This document shows positions 53,293 through 61,921 of a DNA stretch of 64,000 nt, piece by piece. Below the pieces are notes generated by a model, which was given only the letters and a program-made list of their open reading frames with translations, did no database searches and was not told the origin of the DNA. The number at the start of each line of letters is the position of its first letter. Position 1 is the first letter of the stretch. This DNA is from Planococcus liqunii (GTDB lineage: Bacteria; Bacillota; Bacilli; Bacillales_A; Planococcaceae), in assembly GCF_030413595.1 (NCBI RefSeq), contig NZ_CP129238.1:2170001-2234000 (forward strand), given 5' to 3'. The translations under genes and the position numbers were made by a program.

Positions 53293-53927
53293 GACGCCAC
53301 CAATCCTTTCTGAAGGGCTTCGTATTCTTCCAGCACCCAATTGCGCAGCTGCATGCTGATGCAATCTGTCGACTTTTTCTCATCGGTTTGCATATAGCCG
53401 AACAAATCAAACCCGACATGCGCAAGGATCGTTCCGTTCGTGCTGCTGCGGTCGATATACGTAATCGGTTCGCCTTCATTTAATGTTAAGAGCACTTCGC
53501 CGCCTTCCGGAACGGGATGGTGGCCGCGCGCAAAAAATCCGGCGACGCCTTTTTTCAAGGTCATATCGTCTTCCTCCACACCTCGGAAAATCGGATGGTC
53601 GCTCACTTTTTTAACCCGGTAATCGGAAAAACGCTTGATGTCTTTTGCGATAAACGGCTTTCCGCCCGGCAGCCAATCCGTTACCAAGTTGCCGCAATAT
53701 ATGACCACTTTCCGGTCGTCCAGGAATTCCCGGATGATGTGCCTCATGTCATATAAGTAATCCTGATCAGAAAAACCCGTCACCACAAGGCATTTATAGG
53801 GTGACAAATCCGCTTCCCCTAGTGAATAAATATCAAGAAATTCAAAATCCGGCTGATCGGCAACCCCCTGTGAACGGGTCCGCGCAAAAATCGTACCGGC
53901 GTCCAGTACTAAAAAATCTGTTGTCAT
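53289..53927 (-). CDS. Amidotransferase-fold-like (ThuA/PfpI-like) protein, first of a pair
   Basis: 212 residues, soluble, similar in size and order of elements to the next gene product (L-V-V-T-G-F-S-D, then V-V-I-Y-C-G-N-L-V-T-D-W-L-P-G-G parallel to F-G-P-Q-G-F-D-W-L-P in the partner). Here a Cys lies in I-Y-C-G-N, near the expected nucleophile elbow. ATG 53927 is behind GGAG two bases after the ATPase gene. Probably a diverged duplicate pair acting as a heterodimer. Function unknown. Confidence 0.45.
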   Translation of the reverse strand: MTTDFLVLDAGTIFARTRSQGVADQPDFEFLDIYSLGEADLSPYKCLVVTGFSDQDYLYDMRHIIREFLDDRKVVIYCGNLVTDWLPGGKPFIAKDIKRFSDYRVKKVSDHPIFRGVEEDDMTLKKGVAGFFARGHHPVPEGGEVLLTLNEGEPITYIDRSSTNGTILAHVGFDLFGYMQTDEKKSTDCISMQLRNWVLEEYEALQKGLVAS

Positions 53928-53929
53928 AA

Positions 53930-54721
53930 TTATTCTCCTTTGCTGTTCTCCAATTTTTTTAATGCTTCTATCAATCGAATCGTAAACGGATGATCCGGCT
54001 GTTCGATAACAGAATCGGTTTCTCCTTGATCGACGATGCGGCCTTCATACAGAACCAGCAAACGTTGGCAGAAACCTTTCGTCAACGCGATGTCGTGTGT
54101 GATAAACAAATAAGCGATGCCGAACTGCTTATTCAACTTTTTCAGAAGGACAAGCAGCTCCAGCCGCAATGACGTATCGAGCATCGAAGTGGGCTCGTCG
54201 CAAACAATCAGTTTCGGCCGGCATACGAGCGCCCGGGCCACCCCGACACGCTGCCGTTCTCCGCCTGACAGTTCATGCGGGAAACGCATCGCATATTTCT
54301 TTGGATCAAGCGACACCAATTCCAGGGCTTCCTCAACCCGCATGCGCCTTTTTGCCGGGTCTTTTTCACTCTTCTGGATGAGCAAGGGCTCTTCCACTAA
54401 GTCTGAAATGCGCATTCGGCTCGATAAGGAGCCATAAGGGTCCTGAAAAATCATTTGGATGTCTTTTGCGAATACCCGCCGCTTCTTTCCCGTCAAATCA
54501 GTCAAATCACAGCCATCAAACCAGATGGTCCCGGCATCTTGCTGTTCCAAGCTTGCGAGTATGCGGCCCACTGTGCTTTTTCCGGCACCGGATGCACCGA
54601 TCAAGCCGACAATTTCCCCGCACTGCAAGCTGAATGACACATCTTCCAACACCGCTGTCTTTTCTTTTTTCGTTTGTCCATATGCTTTCCGCAGGCTGTC
54701 TACATTCAGCAACAAGCTCAT
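53930..54721 (-). CDS. Opp/Dpp-type ABC ATPase (OppF/DppF-like)
   Basis: 263 residues. Walker A G-A-S-G-A-G-K-S-T, Q-loop M-I-F-Q-D-P-Y-G-S-L, signature L-S-G-G-E-R-Q-R, Walker B L-I-V-C-D-E-P-T-S-M-L-D, and the C-terminal H-P-F-T typical of the oligopeptide family. It supplies the second nucleotide site next to the ATPase half of the fusion. Its ATG overlaps the fusion stop (ATGA). Confidence 0.88.
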   Translation of the reverse strand: MSLLLNVDSLRKAYGQTKKEKTAVLEDVSFSLQCGEIVGLIGASGAGKSTVGRILASLEQQDAGTIWFDGCDLTDLTGKKRRVFAKDIQMIFQDPYGSLSSRMRISDLVEEPLLIQKSEKDPAKRRMRVEEALELVSLDPKKYAMRFPHELSGGERQRVGVARALVCRPKLIVCDEPTSMLDTSLRLELLVLLKKLNKQFGIAYLFITHDIALTKGFCQRLLVLYEGRIVDQGETDSVIEQPDHPFTIRLIEALKKLENSKGE

Positions 54722-56409
54722 CTGCCTACCACCGCTTCCTGTTTCTTTTCAGTCAATAATGGAATCGAATCAATAAGTCTCCGCGTATAGGGATGAGTCG
54801 AATGCTCGGCCAATTCCAGCGATGCACCGCCATCGACGATATAACCGTATTTCATAACGGCAAGCCGGTCGGTGATTTTCAGTACAGCCGGCAAATCGTG
54901 CGAAATGAAAATCATCGATAAGTTCAATTCCCTCTGCAGTTTTTGCAGCAGTTCCAGAATTTCGACCTGGACCATGACATCAAGCCCTGTGGTCGGTTCA
55001 TCCGCAATGACAAATTTCGGCCGGTTGATGAGTGCCATTGCAATGACGACGCGCTGGCGCATACCGCCGGACAATTGATGCGGAAACGCGCGGCGCCACT
55101 TCAACTCAAGCCCGACTTGCAGGAGCGCTTCATCGATTCGGCGGCTCAGTTCGGCAGCCGGTAATTTATAATGCGCTCCAACCGCTTCTGCCAATTGTTT
55201 TTCGATGGAAATGACCGGATTCAGCGCGTTCATTGCGGCTTGCGCGATATAGCCGATTTGATTGCCCCGAACTTGGCGGATTTCTTCATCGCTGAAACGC
55301 TGGAGGTCTTTGCCTTCAAAATAAATGCCTTCCACTTCCATCCGGGCAGGCTCTTTCAACTGCTGGATGATGGCAGAAGCGACCGTGGTCTTCCCGCTGC
55401 CTGATTCTCCAACAATCCCCATCACTTCTCCTTCGTTCACATAGAGCGATACGTCCGAAACGACCGGCGTGTAACGGCCCTTTTTCGGATATTTGACGGT
55501 CATGCCGTCAATGCGCAGCACCATGTTTTTTTCCAGTAGGTCTTCCCGCACGACAATGTCCTGCTTTGGCCGCTTTCTTGCCGGCACATAAGCGCGCAGC
55601 CGAGGATTCACTTTTTCTTCCAAATAATAGCCGATAAACGAAAAGGCCAGTACGACGAGGACAATGCAGATGCCCGGCGGAATGATCCACCACATCCATG
55701 CTTCCGTTAAAAAGGCGCTGCGGTTATTCGCGTAATACAAAATACTGCCCCAGCTCTTCATAAGCGGGTCGCTCATGCCAAGGAAACTCAGCGAAGACTC
55801 CAGCAGGATTGCGGCATTGACCGCCCCAACAAATTGCGGGATGAACAGCGGGAAAACGCCGGGCAGGATGTGTTTCTTAAATAGATAGAAATGCCCGGCA
55901 CCCATCGATTTGGCAGCGAGCACCGGACCCGCGCCTTTGATCGACAAGGTCTGGGCACGGATTTGCCGCGCCTTTCCTGCCCACATCACCAGCGTGATGA
56001 CCAAGATTTGGGTGAAAGCGCCGGGCCCGATATAAACGGCAATGACAAGCATTAAAGGCAAAAACGGCAAAGTCAGCACCACATCAATGAAACGCATCAT
56101 CAAGGTTTCAAACCAGCCGCCAAAATAACCCGAAAATACCCCGATCATGCCGCCGATAAAAGTGGCAATGACAGCAGTTGCAATGCCGATGAACAACGAA
56201 GTACGGGCGCCGACTGCCAGCTCAGCCAGGATATCCTGTCCCATATCATTGGTTCCGAGCCAGTGCCCGGCACTTGGCGGTTGGAATGAAGGCCCGCTTT
56301 GTTCATAGGCGTCATGGGGAATCAGCAATGGACCAAAAACCGCAAACAAAATCATTGCAGCAGCCATTGCCACTCCTGACATTCCGATGATTTTTGTTGA
56401 TTTGCGCAT
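54718..56409 (-). CDS. Fusion of Opp/Dpp-type permease (DppC-like) and ATPase (DppD-like)
   Basis: 563 residues. Residues about 1-285 form a DppC-type permease: N-terminal helix, H-W-L-G-T-N-D-M-G-Q-D-I-L motif, five further helices, and the coupling loop A-A-K-S-M-G-A-G. Residues about 310-555 form an ABC ATPase: Walker A G-E-S-G-S-G-K-T-T, signature L-S-G-G-M-R-Q-R, Walker B V-I-A-D-E-P-T-T-G-L-D. In most Opp systems these are separate genes. No frameshift is needed, so the fusion looks real. Its start overlaps the preceding stop (TGATG). Confidence 0.88.
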   Translation of the reverse strand: MRKSTKIIGMSGVAMAAAMILFAVFGPLLIPHDAYEQSGPSFQPPSAGHWLGTNDMGQDILAELAVGARTSLFIGIATAVIATFIGGMIGVFSGYFGGWFETLMMRFIDVVLTLPFLPLMLVIAVYIGPGAFTQILVITLVMWAGKARQIRAQTLSIKGAGPVLAAKSMGAGHFYLFKKHILPGVFPLFIPQFVGAVNAAILLESSLSFLGMSDPLMKSWGSILYYANNRSAFLTEAWMWWIIPPGICIVLVVLAFSFIGYYLEEKVNPRLRAYVPARKRPKQDIVVREDLLEKNMVLRIDGMTVKYPKKGRYTPVVSDVSLYVNEGEVMGIVGESGSGKTTVASAIIQQLKEPARMEVEGIYFEGKDLQRFSDEEIRQVRGNQIGYIAQAAMNALNPVISIEKQLAEAVGAHYKLPAAELSRRIDEALLQVGLELKWRRAFPHQLSGGMRQRVVIAMALINRPKFVIADEPTTGLDVMVQVEILELLQKLQRELNLSMIFISHDLPAVLKITDRLAVMKYGYIVDGGASLELAEHSTHPYTRRLIDSIPLLTEKKQEAVVGR

Positions 56410-57413
56410 CAGCCTTCCTCCTTTATGCGTCTTACCGATTTAGCCCGTGGGTCAATCAACGGATAGCTGAGATCTGCCAGGATGTTTGCTGCAACAACGC
56501 CGGCCGTAATCATCAAAAAAACTGCCTGCATCATTGGAAAGTCCCTCGCTACGACGCTTTCATACAACAGCCGACCGATTCCGGGATAAGAAAATACGGT
56601 CTCTACGACGACAGAACCGCCGATCAAAGTACCAAGATTCATCATAAAATGGGTATAAACCGGCAATAGCGCATTGCGTAAGCCGTGATTGAAGATCAAA
56701 CGCTTTTTGGTGACGCCTTTCGCTTCTGCCATCACGACATAATCCTGGCCGAGCGATTCCAGCATCGACGACCGCGTCAATAGATAGTTCGATCCGACTG
56801 TGGCAATGCTAAGTGTTGCAATCGGCAAAACGAGATGCCGTGCAAGGTCCTTCAGCCAGCCGAGCGCCGTGCCGTCCTGGACGATCGACATCGCACCATA
56901 AGTCGGAAACCAGCCAAGCTGCACCGCGAATATGGCGATGAACAGCATGCCTATCCAAAATCCCGGTACCGCCTGGAAAGTCAGCATCACAGTCAACATG
57001 GAAACATCCCTTGCCTTGCCGCGGTTCCAAGCAGAAAAAGCACCGACAGCAACGCCGGCCAAAGCACTCAAAAGCATCGCAGGGCCAATTAGGATCAATG
57101 TCCAAGGCAGCCGTTCCAATATCATGTCCATTGCCGGCAGGCCGTATTTGATCGAAACGCCGAAATCGAAACTGACAATTCCTTTCAGGTAAATGATGTA
57201 TTGTTCAAACAGCGAACCGCCAAGTCCCATCGAGTCGAGCGCTGTCTGTTTTTGAGCAGCTGTCAGTTCTTTCAAAGTTCCTTCATCGAAGAAATACAAT
57301 AACGGGTCGCCCGGAGCTAAACGCGGCAACAGAAAATTAATCGTGACAGCCACAAACAGCACCAAGGCATACTGGATCAATTTTTTCCCGAGAGCTGAAA
57401 AATTGGAATTCAT
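56409..57413 (-). CDS. Opp/Dpp-type ABC permease (DppB-like)
   Basis: 334 residues, six membrane helices, N-terminal F-L-L-P-R-L-A-P-G-D-P and coupling loop E-A-K-G-V-T-K-K-R, G-G-S-V-V-V-E-T-V-F-S-Y-P-G-I-G-R, all hallmarks of the DppB/OppB family. ATG 57413 is chosen for AAGGTGG eight bases upstream; a TTG at 57434 inside the previous gene is an alternative. Confidence 0.9.
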   Translation of the reverse strand: MNSNFSALGKKLIQYALVLFVAVTINFLLPRLAPGDPLLYFFDEGTLKELTAAQKQTALDSMGLGGSLFEQYIIYLKGIVSFDFGVSIKYGLPAMDMILERLPWTLILIGPAMLLSALAGVAVGAFSAWNRGKARDVSMLTVMLTFQAVPGFWIGMLFIAIFAVQLGWFPTYGAMSIVQDGTALGWLKDLARHLVLPIATLSIATVGSNYLLTRSSMLESLGQDYVVMAEAKGVTKKRLIFNHGLRNALLPVYTHFMMNLGTLIGGSVVVETVFSYPGIGRLLYESVVARDFPMMQAVFLMITAGVVAANILADLSYPLIDPRAKSVRRIKEEG

Positions 57414-57426
57414 TTTATCAACCACC

Positions 57427-59067
57427 TTATTCAATCAGCTGGGGCTTTGTAGCGGATACCGCTTGCTGTGTTTTTTTCGGCAGGAATGAGTATTTGTTGA
57501 TGACGCCGTATCCCAGAGACTCCACATATCCATCAAATATGGAAGAATTATAAGCATAGATTTCCTGCGGATAATAAAGGGCAATAGCGGTCGGTTGGCT
57601 GTTGTACAATTCCTGCATATCAAACGAAATCGCTTTGCGGTCTTCGATAGTGGCGGCCGCCATCCAGTCGGCAATCAGACGGTCCATCTCCGGGTATTCC
57701 AGCTCTTTCGACCAGAGGTAACCAGATTTGTGCGACATGATGAATTGATCCGGATCCGCTACACCATGAGGTCCGATTAAGCTGACGTATGCTTCGAAAT
57801 TGTCTTCTGCAACATCAGCAGCATATGTTGTGGGGTCGATGGCCTTCACTTCAAATTCCAAGCCCGCCTGTTTCATCTGTTCCACCAACAGTTCAGCTGT
57901 CCGGACATAAATCGGTTCGCCGGCAGAAACTTTGATGGCAAGCGCCAATTTTTTGCCGTTCGGCATTTCCCGGTAGCCGTCGCCGTCCTGGTCTTTGTAG
58001 CCCAGTTCATCAAATGCCGCGTTGGCTTTCGCCAAATCAAACGGCGTCGATAATTCAGGATTGGTCCACGGTGAAGCCGGATGCGGATAGCCTTGGTCTC
58101 CGGCTTTTCCTTGTCCAAGTAAAATAGTGTCAACAATCGACTGGCCATCAACAGCAAGCGACAGTGCATGGCGGAATGCACCGTCATTGAATGGTGCCAT
58201 TTCGTAATTAACGCCGAACTGCACAATGGACAGCGCTGAGGTTTCCGCCAATTGCATGTTTTTGTCAGAAGCGAATGAAGAAACGAGTTCAGCCGGGACC
58301 GTCCGGGACGACACGTCAATTTCACCGGAGCGCAGCGCATTGAACATCGCTGTTGAATCTTTGATGACCGGCATTGTGAGTGAACCGACGGTAGGGGTTC
58401 CCATGAAATATTCATCATTGGCTTTAAACTGGTACGATTGGTCGGCTTGGTAATCAGTCAATTCGTAAGGGCCTGTACCTACCGCCAAATTGGTGAATTT
58501 CCGCGGGTTTTTCACATCGCTCCAGATGTGCTCAGGCAGGATCGGCAAATCGGCGAATGTAATGGAAGCCAGTGACGGACATGCATAAGCACATTCAAAT
58601 TTAATGGTTTCTCCGTCTTCTTCTATTTCGATAAGGTCAATTTTCGGCACTTCGCTGACATGGTGCGTGTGGCGGTTTGCCGGACCGTCGCGGTAATATT
58701 CGTATGTAAATTTAACATCTTCTGCTGTGAATTCTTCTCCATCGTGCCATTTGATGCCGGAGCGGATTTTCACAGTCCATGTCTTATCGCCAAGCTGTTC
58801 CGCACTTTCCGCGAGCCACGGAATCGGTTCATCAACATATGGAGACGGTGAGAACAGCTTGTCGTAAACCAGATCGGTCATCCAATCCAGATTGCCTGTG
58901 TAAATATTCAGCGGTCCTACATCGGTATGCAAACCGATGGTCAGGTTTTCCACCCGCTCCGTTTCTGCAGCAGCCGTTTCACTGCTTGCTTGTTGAGTAT
59001 GTTCATTGCCGCAGGCTGTCAATAGCAGCATCAGTCCTGCAAGTATACATAAACCTTTCTTTTTCAT
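57427..59067 (-). CDS. Family-5 extracellular solute-binding lipoprotein, Fur-controlled
   Basis: 546 residues. Lipobox L-L-T-A-C-G puts the lipidated Cys near residue 19. The body is an SBP_bac_5 fold (oligopeptide/nickel/metallophore class): W-T-V-K-I-R-S-G-I-K-W-H-D-G-E-E-F motif near residue 90 and later S-L-A-V-D-G-Q. Members carry peptides, nickel, haem or metallophores such as staphylopine. The Fur box upstream favours an iron-related cargo. ATG 59067 is behind GGGAGG. Confidence 0.88.
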   Translation of the reverse strand: MKKKGLCILAGLMLLLTACGNEHTQQASSETAAAETERVENLTIGLHTDVGPLNIYTGNLDWMTDLVYDKLFSPSPYVDEPIPWLAESAEQLGDKTWTVKIRSGIKWHDGEEFTAEDVKFTYEYYRDGPANRHTHHVSEVPKIDLIEIEEDGETIKFECAYACPSLASITFADLPILPEHIWSDVKNPRKFTNLAVGTGPYELTDYQADQSYQFKANDEYFMGTPTVGSLTMPVIKDSTAMFNALRSGEIDVSSRTVPAELVSSFASDKNMQLAETSALSIVQFGVNYEMAPFNDGAFRHALSLAVDGQSIVDTILLGQGKAGDQGYPHPASPWTNPELSTPFDLAKANAAFDELGYKDQDGDGYREMPNGKKLALAIKVSAGEPIYVRTAELLVEQMKQAGLEFEVKAIDPTTYAADVAEDNFEAYVSLIGPHGVADPDQFIMSHKSGYLWSKELEYPEMDRLIADWMAAATIEDRKAISFDMQELYNSQPTAIALYYPQEIYAYNSSIFDGYVESLGYGVINKYSFLPKKTQQAVSATKPQLIE

Positions 59068-59121
59068 CGCCATTTCCTCCCGGGTATTTGTTTTCTTTTT
59101 TTACTTTACTCATTTAACTTA

Positions 59122-59148
59122 GCACCAGTGAGAATGATTATCAATTTC
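59122..59148 (-). promoter_or_regulatory. Promoter and Fur box of the Opp-type operon
   Basis: GAGAATGATTATCAATTTC (59130-59148) matches the 19-bp Fur consensus at 16 positions. On the minus strand it overlaps a -35 TTGATA (59144-59139), with a 17-bp spacer to TAAGTT at about 59121-59116. Fe-loaded Fur bound here would block transcription. Confidence 0.75.
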
Positions 59149-59251
59149 AGCGAGAATGAAGAAAGTCGGCTTTTCCTTCTGTCCAAAGCCTTTGAACCAC
59201 TAGTATTATTTTTCTTTATGGGCTTATAAGGATTGCTTATAGCCAAATAAA

Positions 59252-59285
59252 AAAAGCTTTCCTCATGGTTAAGAGGAAAGCTTTT
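59252..59285 (-). terminator. Terminator of the LysR gene
   Basis: 13-bp perfect arms (59252-59264, 59273-59285), T-run on the minus strand. The hairpin includes the stop codon of the LysR gene and separates it from the operon promoter. Confidence 0.85.
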
Positions 59286-60150
59286 CGGTGATATGCCGGC
59301 AATAAGCCTGTTCGGAAGGACTAAGTTCCTGGCTGGGGTCAATGACAAGTCCGTTCTCCCTCACGATGCGCATACCTTTAATGGAATGGCATACCAAGGA
59401 AGCATCATTCAGATCTAAGGCTTTTTTGGGTATGAACGACACGCCTGTATTTTGTTCCAATGCTTTTTTGATGATTTTAAAATCGGTCATTTGCATATAG
59501 AAAACCGCAACACCTTTTTCCTTGAGGGCTTGTTTGACAAGATCCTGCAAATAAACGCTCTGAGTTAGCAGTACCGGCAAATTCTGTAAGTCCTTTGCGT
59601 AAATTAGCTTCCGTTTGGCAAGAGCGTGCTCGGATGAAAAGACCAAATACAGCTCTTCTTCAAAAAGGGGCTGGATCTTATAAGATTGTTGAATCTGCTT
59701 ATCCGCCGGATAGATGGGCATGATGGCGAATTTCGTTTTTTTCTCAATCAGATTTTTTCTAAGTTCTTTATAGCAGTGCCCATTGATTTCCCATGGACAT
59801 TGCTGGCAGCATGGATACCTGGCATCAAATAATTCTCCATAATAATTCTCTGCTATGTAATGGCTCATATACAAAGCTACTGGCTGTTGAATAAGTCCAG
59901 CGGATGCCATAGTCCTCTCCATTTCCTCATACAGTTTAAGCAGCTGCTCCGTCTGCGCTTTCAGCAGAATGCCTTTCTCCGTTAATTCTATGCCGTTATT
60001 TTTACGAATCACCAGCTTTGACTGGTAATGTTTTTCCAAATATTTAATCTGTTGGCTGACAGAAGGCTGTGAACAAAAAAGCCGTTTGGCTGCTTCTGTG
60101 TAAGACCCGCATTCAGCCAGTACCTTAAACGTGTTCAGTTTTACTAACAT
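59269..60150 (-). CDS. LysR-type regulator with a four-cysteine cluster
   Basis: 293 residues. Winged HTH at 1-60 (T-E-A-A-K-R-L-F-C-S-Q-P-S-V-S-Q-Q-I), linker helix to about 90, then the periplasmic-binding-like effector domain. Within it Cys114, Cys115, Cys118 and Cys126 form C-C-x-x-C-x7-C (around Y-P-C-C-Q-Q-C-P-W), a plausible site for a metal or Fe-S cluster and not a normal LysR feature. ATG 60150 is behind AAGGAG. It carries its own Fur box and lies upstream of the transporter operon, so it likely controls it. Confidence 0.82.
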   Translation of the reverse strand: MLVKLNTFKVLAECGSYTEAAKRLFCSQPSVSQQIKYLEKHYQSKLVIRKNNGIELTEKGILLKAQTEQLLKLYEEMERTMASAGLIQQPVALYMSHYIAENYYGELFDARYPCCQQCPWEINGHCYKELRKNLIEKKTKFAIMPIYPADKQIQQSYKIQPLFEEELYLVFSSEHALAKRKLIYAKDLQNLPVLLTQSVYLQDLVKQALKEKGVAVFYMQMTDFKIIKKALEQNTGVSFIPKKALDLNDASLVCHSIKGMRIVRENGLVIDPSQELSPSEQAYCRHITEKLSS

Positions 60151-60161
60151 GGCGCATCTCC

Positions 60162-60216
60162 TTAGTTGATAATGATTATCAGTATCATTAATTATAAGCG
60201 ATTTTTGCTTTTTAAA
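60162..60216 (-). promoter_or_regulatory. Promoter and near-perfect Fur box of the LysR gene
   Basis: GATAATGATTATCAGTATC (60168-60186) matches the Fur consensus at 18 of 19 positions. On the minus strand a TATAAT with a TTGTTT box 17 bp before it lies immediately upstream, so Fur would sit just after the -10. Confidence 0.85.
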
Positions 60217-60519
60217 CAATGAAACCCTGTTTATTGCTCTTTATATAAAACTTGTTACTTCTTCGCTTTATTTTCACGGGACTGGAGATGTATTTGCTCT
60301 ATTGAAAACTAATATTGGAAAAGGAACTTCAATTATCTTAATGTCATTTCTATAACCGATAAAATTTGCCTTCCTTCTTCATAAAGATTTGTTGATTGCA
60401 ATTTTTTCTTGTTTTCTTTGTCTTTTGTGTTGTTGGCTTTACTTGAATGAATATAAATACCCTTATGTAATTTTCTACATGTATTAGAGAAAAATCGATT
60501 TATTTCTAAAATGAAAATA

Positions 60520-60543
60520 ACAGCCGCTTTTGCTTGCGGCTGT
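60520..60543 (-). terminator. Terminator of the GNAT gene
   Basis: ACAGCCGC (60520-60527) pairs with 60536-60543; the minus strand continues TTATTTTC just after the stop. Between here and the LysR promoter (60220-60510) I see no gene. Confidence 0.65.
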
Positions 60544-60547
60544 TTCA

Positions 60548-61372
60548 TTACTTTATCTCGGAGCTTCTAAGGATCGCTTTGTTATAAATCAGCCCAAAGC
60601 CGTTTTTTTCCATGTTCCGGGCTGAAACGGTATTCGGTTCGGTAGTCACCGTGATATGCGTACAGCCCTTCTCTTTTGCATAGCGGATGCGCTCTTCAAT
60701 CAACCGGTTCTGATGTCCCTTCCCCTGGTATGCCTGAACCGTGCTGGCCAAAAACAATTCGCCTAGCCGCCCGTCGATTGCCAGTGTCCCGCCAGCAGCG
60801 CTTTCCCCGTTATCCTTCAGCAGAAACCCCGTATTGCCGGGAACTTCCAAAAATGTCCGAGTAGCTTCCATCGTTTCTTCACTGACCGTATTGTCTTTTG
60901 AAATGCCGAGGGCTACAGTCCAAGCCCATTCAAAACTGTCTTCATTAGCCACTACTGCAATCTCCACCGTGTTGCCAGGGAATGATTTTTCCACAGGCTT
61001 CCAAGCTTTCAAATCCAGCACCCACACCGCCAAAAATTGCTCCAATGTATAGCGCTGTTCCTGCAGCAATGCCAATAACAGCGGATCACAAAACGGCGTC
61101 AATTCAAAACGGGCATGCGAAATCCCTTTTTTGTTCCGAATGAACTCTTCAATCTGCTCCACGTCCCTTTTCGCTAGCGAATCTTCCATGCCGAATCCAA
61201 CGCCGAAACTCATGCTCCCTGTATAGAAAAAATCACCTTTTCCTTCGAGCGATAAACAAGCCGAATTGGCAAAAGGGTTCCGTTCCAGCTGCTTTTCAAT
61301 ATAGTCTTTCGTTCCTTTTCTCTTTATATACTCAATTTTCTTTGCCAGTTCTTTGTTATTGACGAGTGCCAT
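60548..61372 (-). CDS. GNAT-family N-acetyltransferase
   Basis: 274 residues. The acetyl-CoA site of the C-terminal GNAT domain (about 145-270) is at V-Q-A-Y-Q-G-K-G-H-Q-N-R-L, followed by the usual A-R-N-M-E-K-N-G-F ending. The N-terminal half (1-140) is a partner or degenerate GNAT-like domain. Acceptor unknown. ATG 61372 is behind GGAGGTG; the longer in-frame version runs into the upstream terminator. Confidence 0.75.
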   Translation of the reverse strand: MALVNNKELAKKIEYIKRKGTKDYIEKQLERNPFANSACLSLEGKGDFFYTGSMSFGVGFGMEDSLAKRDVEQIEEFIRNKKGISHARFELTPFCDPLLLALLQEQRYTLEQFLAVWVLDLKAWKPVEKSFPGNTVEIAVVANEDSFEWAWTVALGISKDNTVSEETMEATRTFLEVPGNTGFLLKDNGESAAGGTLAIDGRLGELFLASTVQAYQGKGHQNRLIEERIRYAKEKGCTHITVTTEPNTVSARNMEKNGFGLIYNKAILRSSEIK

Positions 61373-61394
61373 ACAAAACACCTCCAAAAAGTCC

Positions 61395-61432
61395 AAAAGG
61401 CATCCAAATTGAAATCCAATTTGAATGCCTTT
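61395..61432 (-). terminator. Terminator of the Spo0M-like gene
   Basis: Arms 61395-61411 and 61417-61432 pair with one mismatch. On the minus strand A/T runs flank the stem. Confidence 0.7.
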
Positions 61433-61436
61433 CTTT

Positions 61437-61859
61437 TTAAAGACTATCTGTCGTTCCATACGTAATTTCATCTTCGTCGTGCACATCTACACCATTGTTG
61501 ACATGAACAATCGTCCGCAGAATCAGCTTTCCTTTTGGATTTTCCAAAATCCAGCGTTCATCCGGCACAATTTCAAATTGATGCATGACTGCAGCTTTCG
61601 ATTTGACCGAACCGATAAATTCGAGCGATTGTTTGGCGACAATGTTTTCGATGACATCAAAGTCGCTGTCTTCCCGGTAATTTTCAATTTGCTTAATCAC
61701 ATTCAGCTCAATGAATTCGATTTCCTGGTCGCTGTTGCCGCCGGTAAAATAGACCGTTCCATTCAATGTCTCGCCTTCTTCTAAATGTGGCCTTTCTACG
61801 ACTGTATTGACTTTCAGTGAACCAATCCCAATAGAGCTAAGAAATTGTTTAAAATGCAT
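61437..61859 (-). CDS. Short Spo0M-like (SpoOM family) protein
   Basis: 140 residues, one arrestin-like beta domain. It opens F-L-S-S-I-G-I-G-S-L-K-V-N-T-V-V, as in Spo0M, with L-N-G-T-V-Y-F-T-G-G-N and F-E-I-V-P-D-E-R-W. B. subtilis Spo0M is about 258 residues with a second domain, so this is a short form rather than a broken gene (ends cleanly with its own terminator). In the family it modulates early sporulation and cell division. It stands alone. Confidence 0.75.
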   Translation of the reverse strand: MHFKQFLSSIGIGSLKVNTVVERPHLEEGETLNGTVYFTGGNSDQEIEFIELNVIKQIENYREDSDFDVIENIVAKQSLEFIGSVKSKAAVMHQFEIVPDERWILENPKGKLILRTIVHVNNGVDVHDEDEITYGTTDSL

Positions 61860-61921
61860 AAAGTTGCACCCTCCAGTATTTACTAGTCCTTCTTTACCAC
61901 TATTAAGCCTTTTTTAAACCG

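Noticed and set aside
60333..60548. 71-codon minus-strand frame between LysR and GNAT genes
   Set aside because: It begins inside the GNAT terminator hairpin, has no ribosome site and low-complexity sequence.
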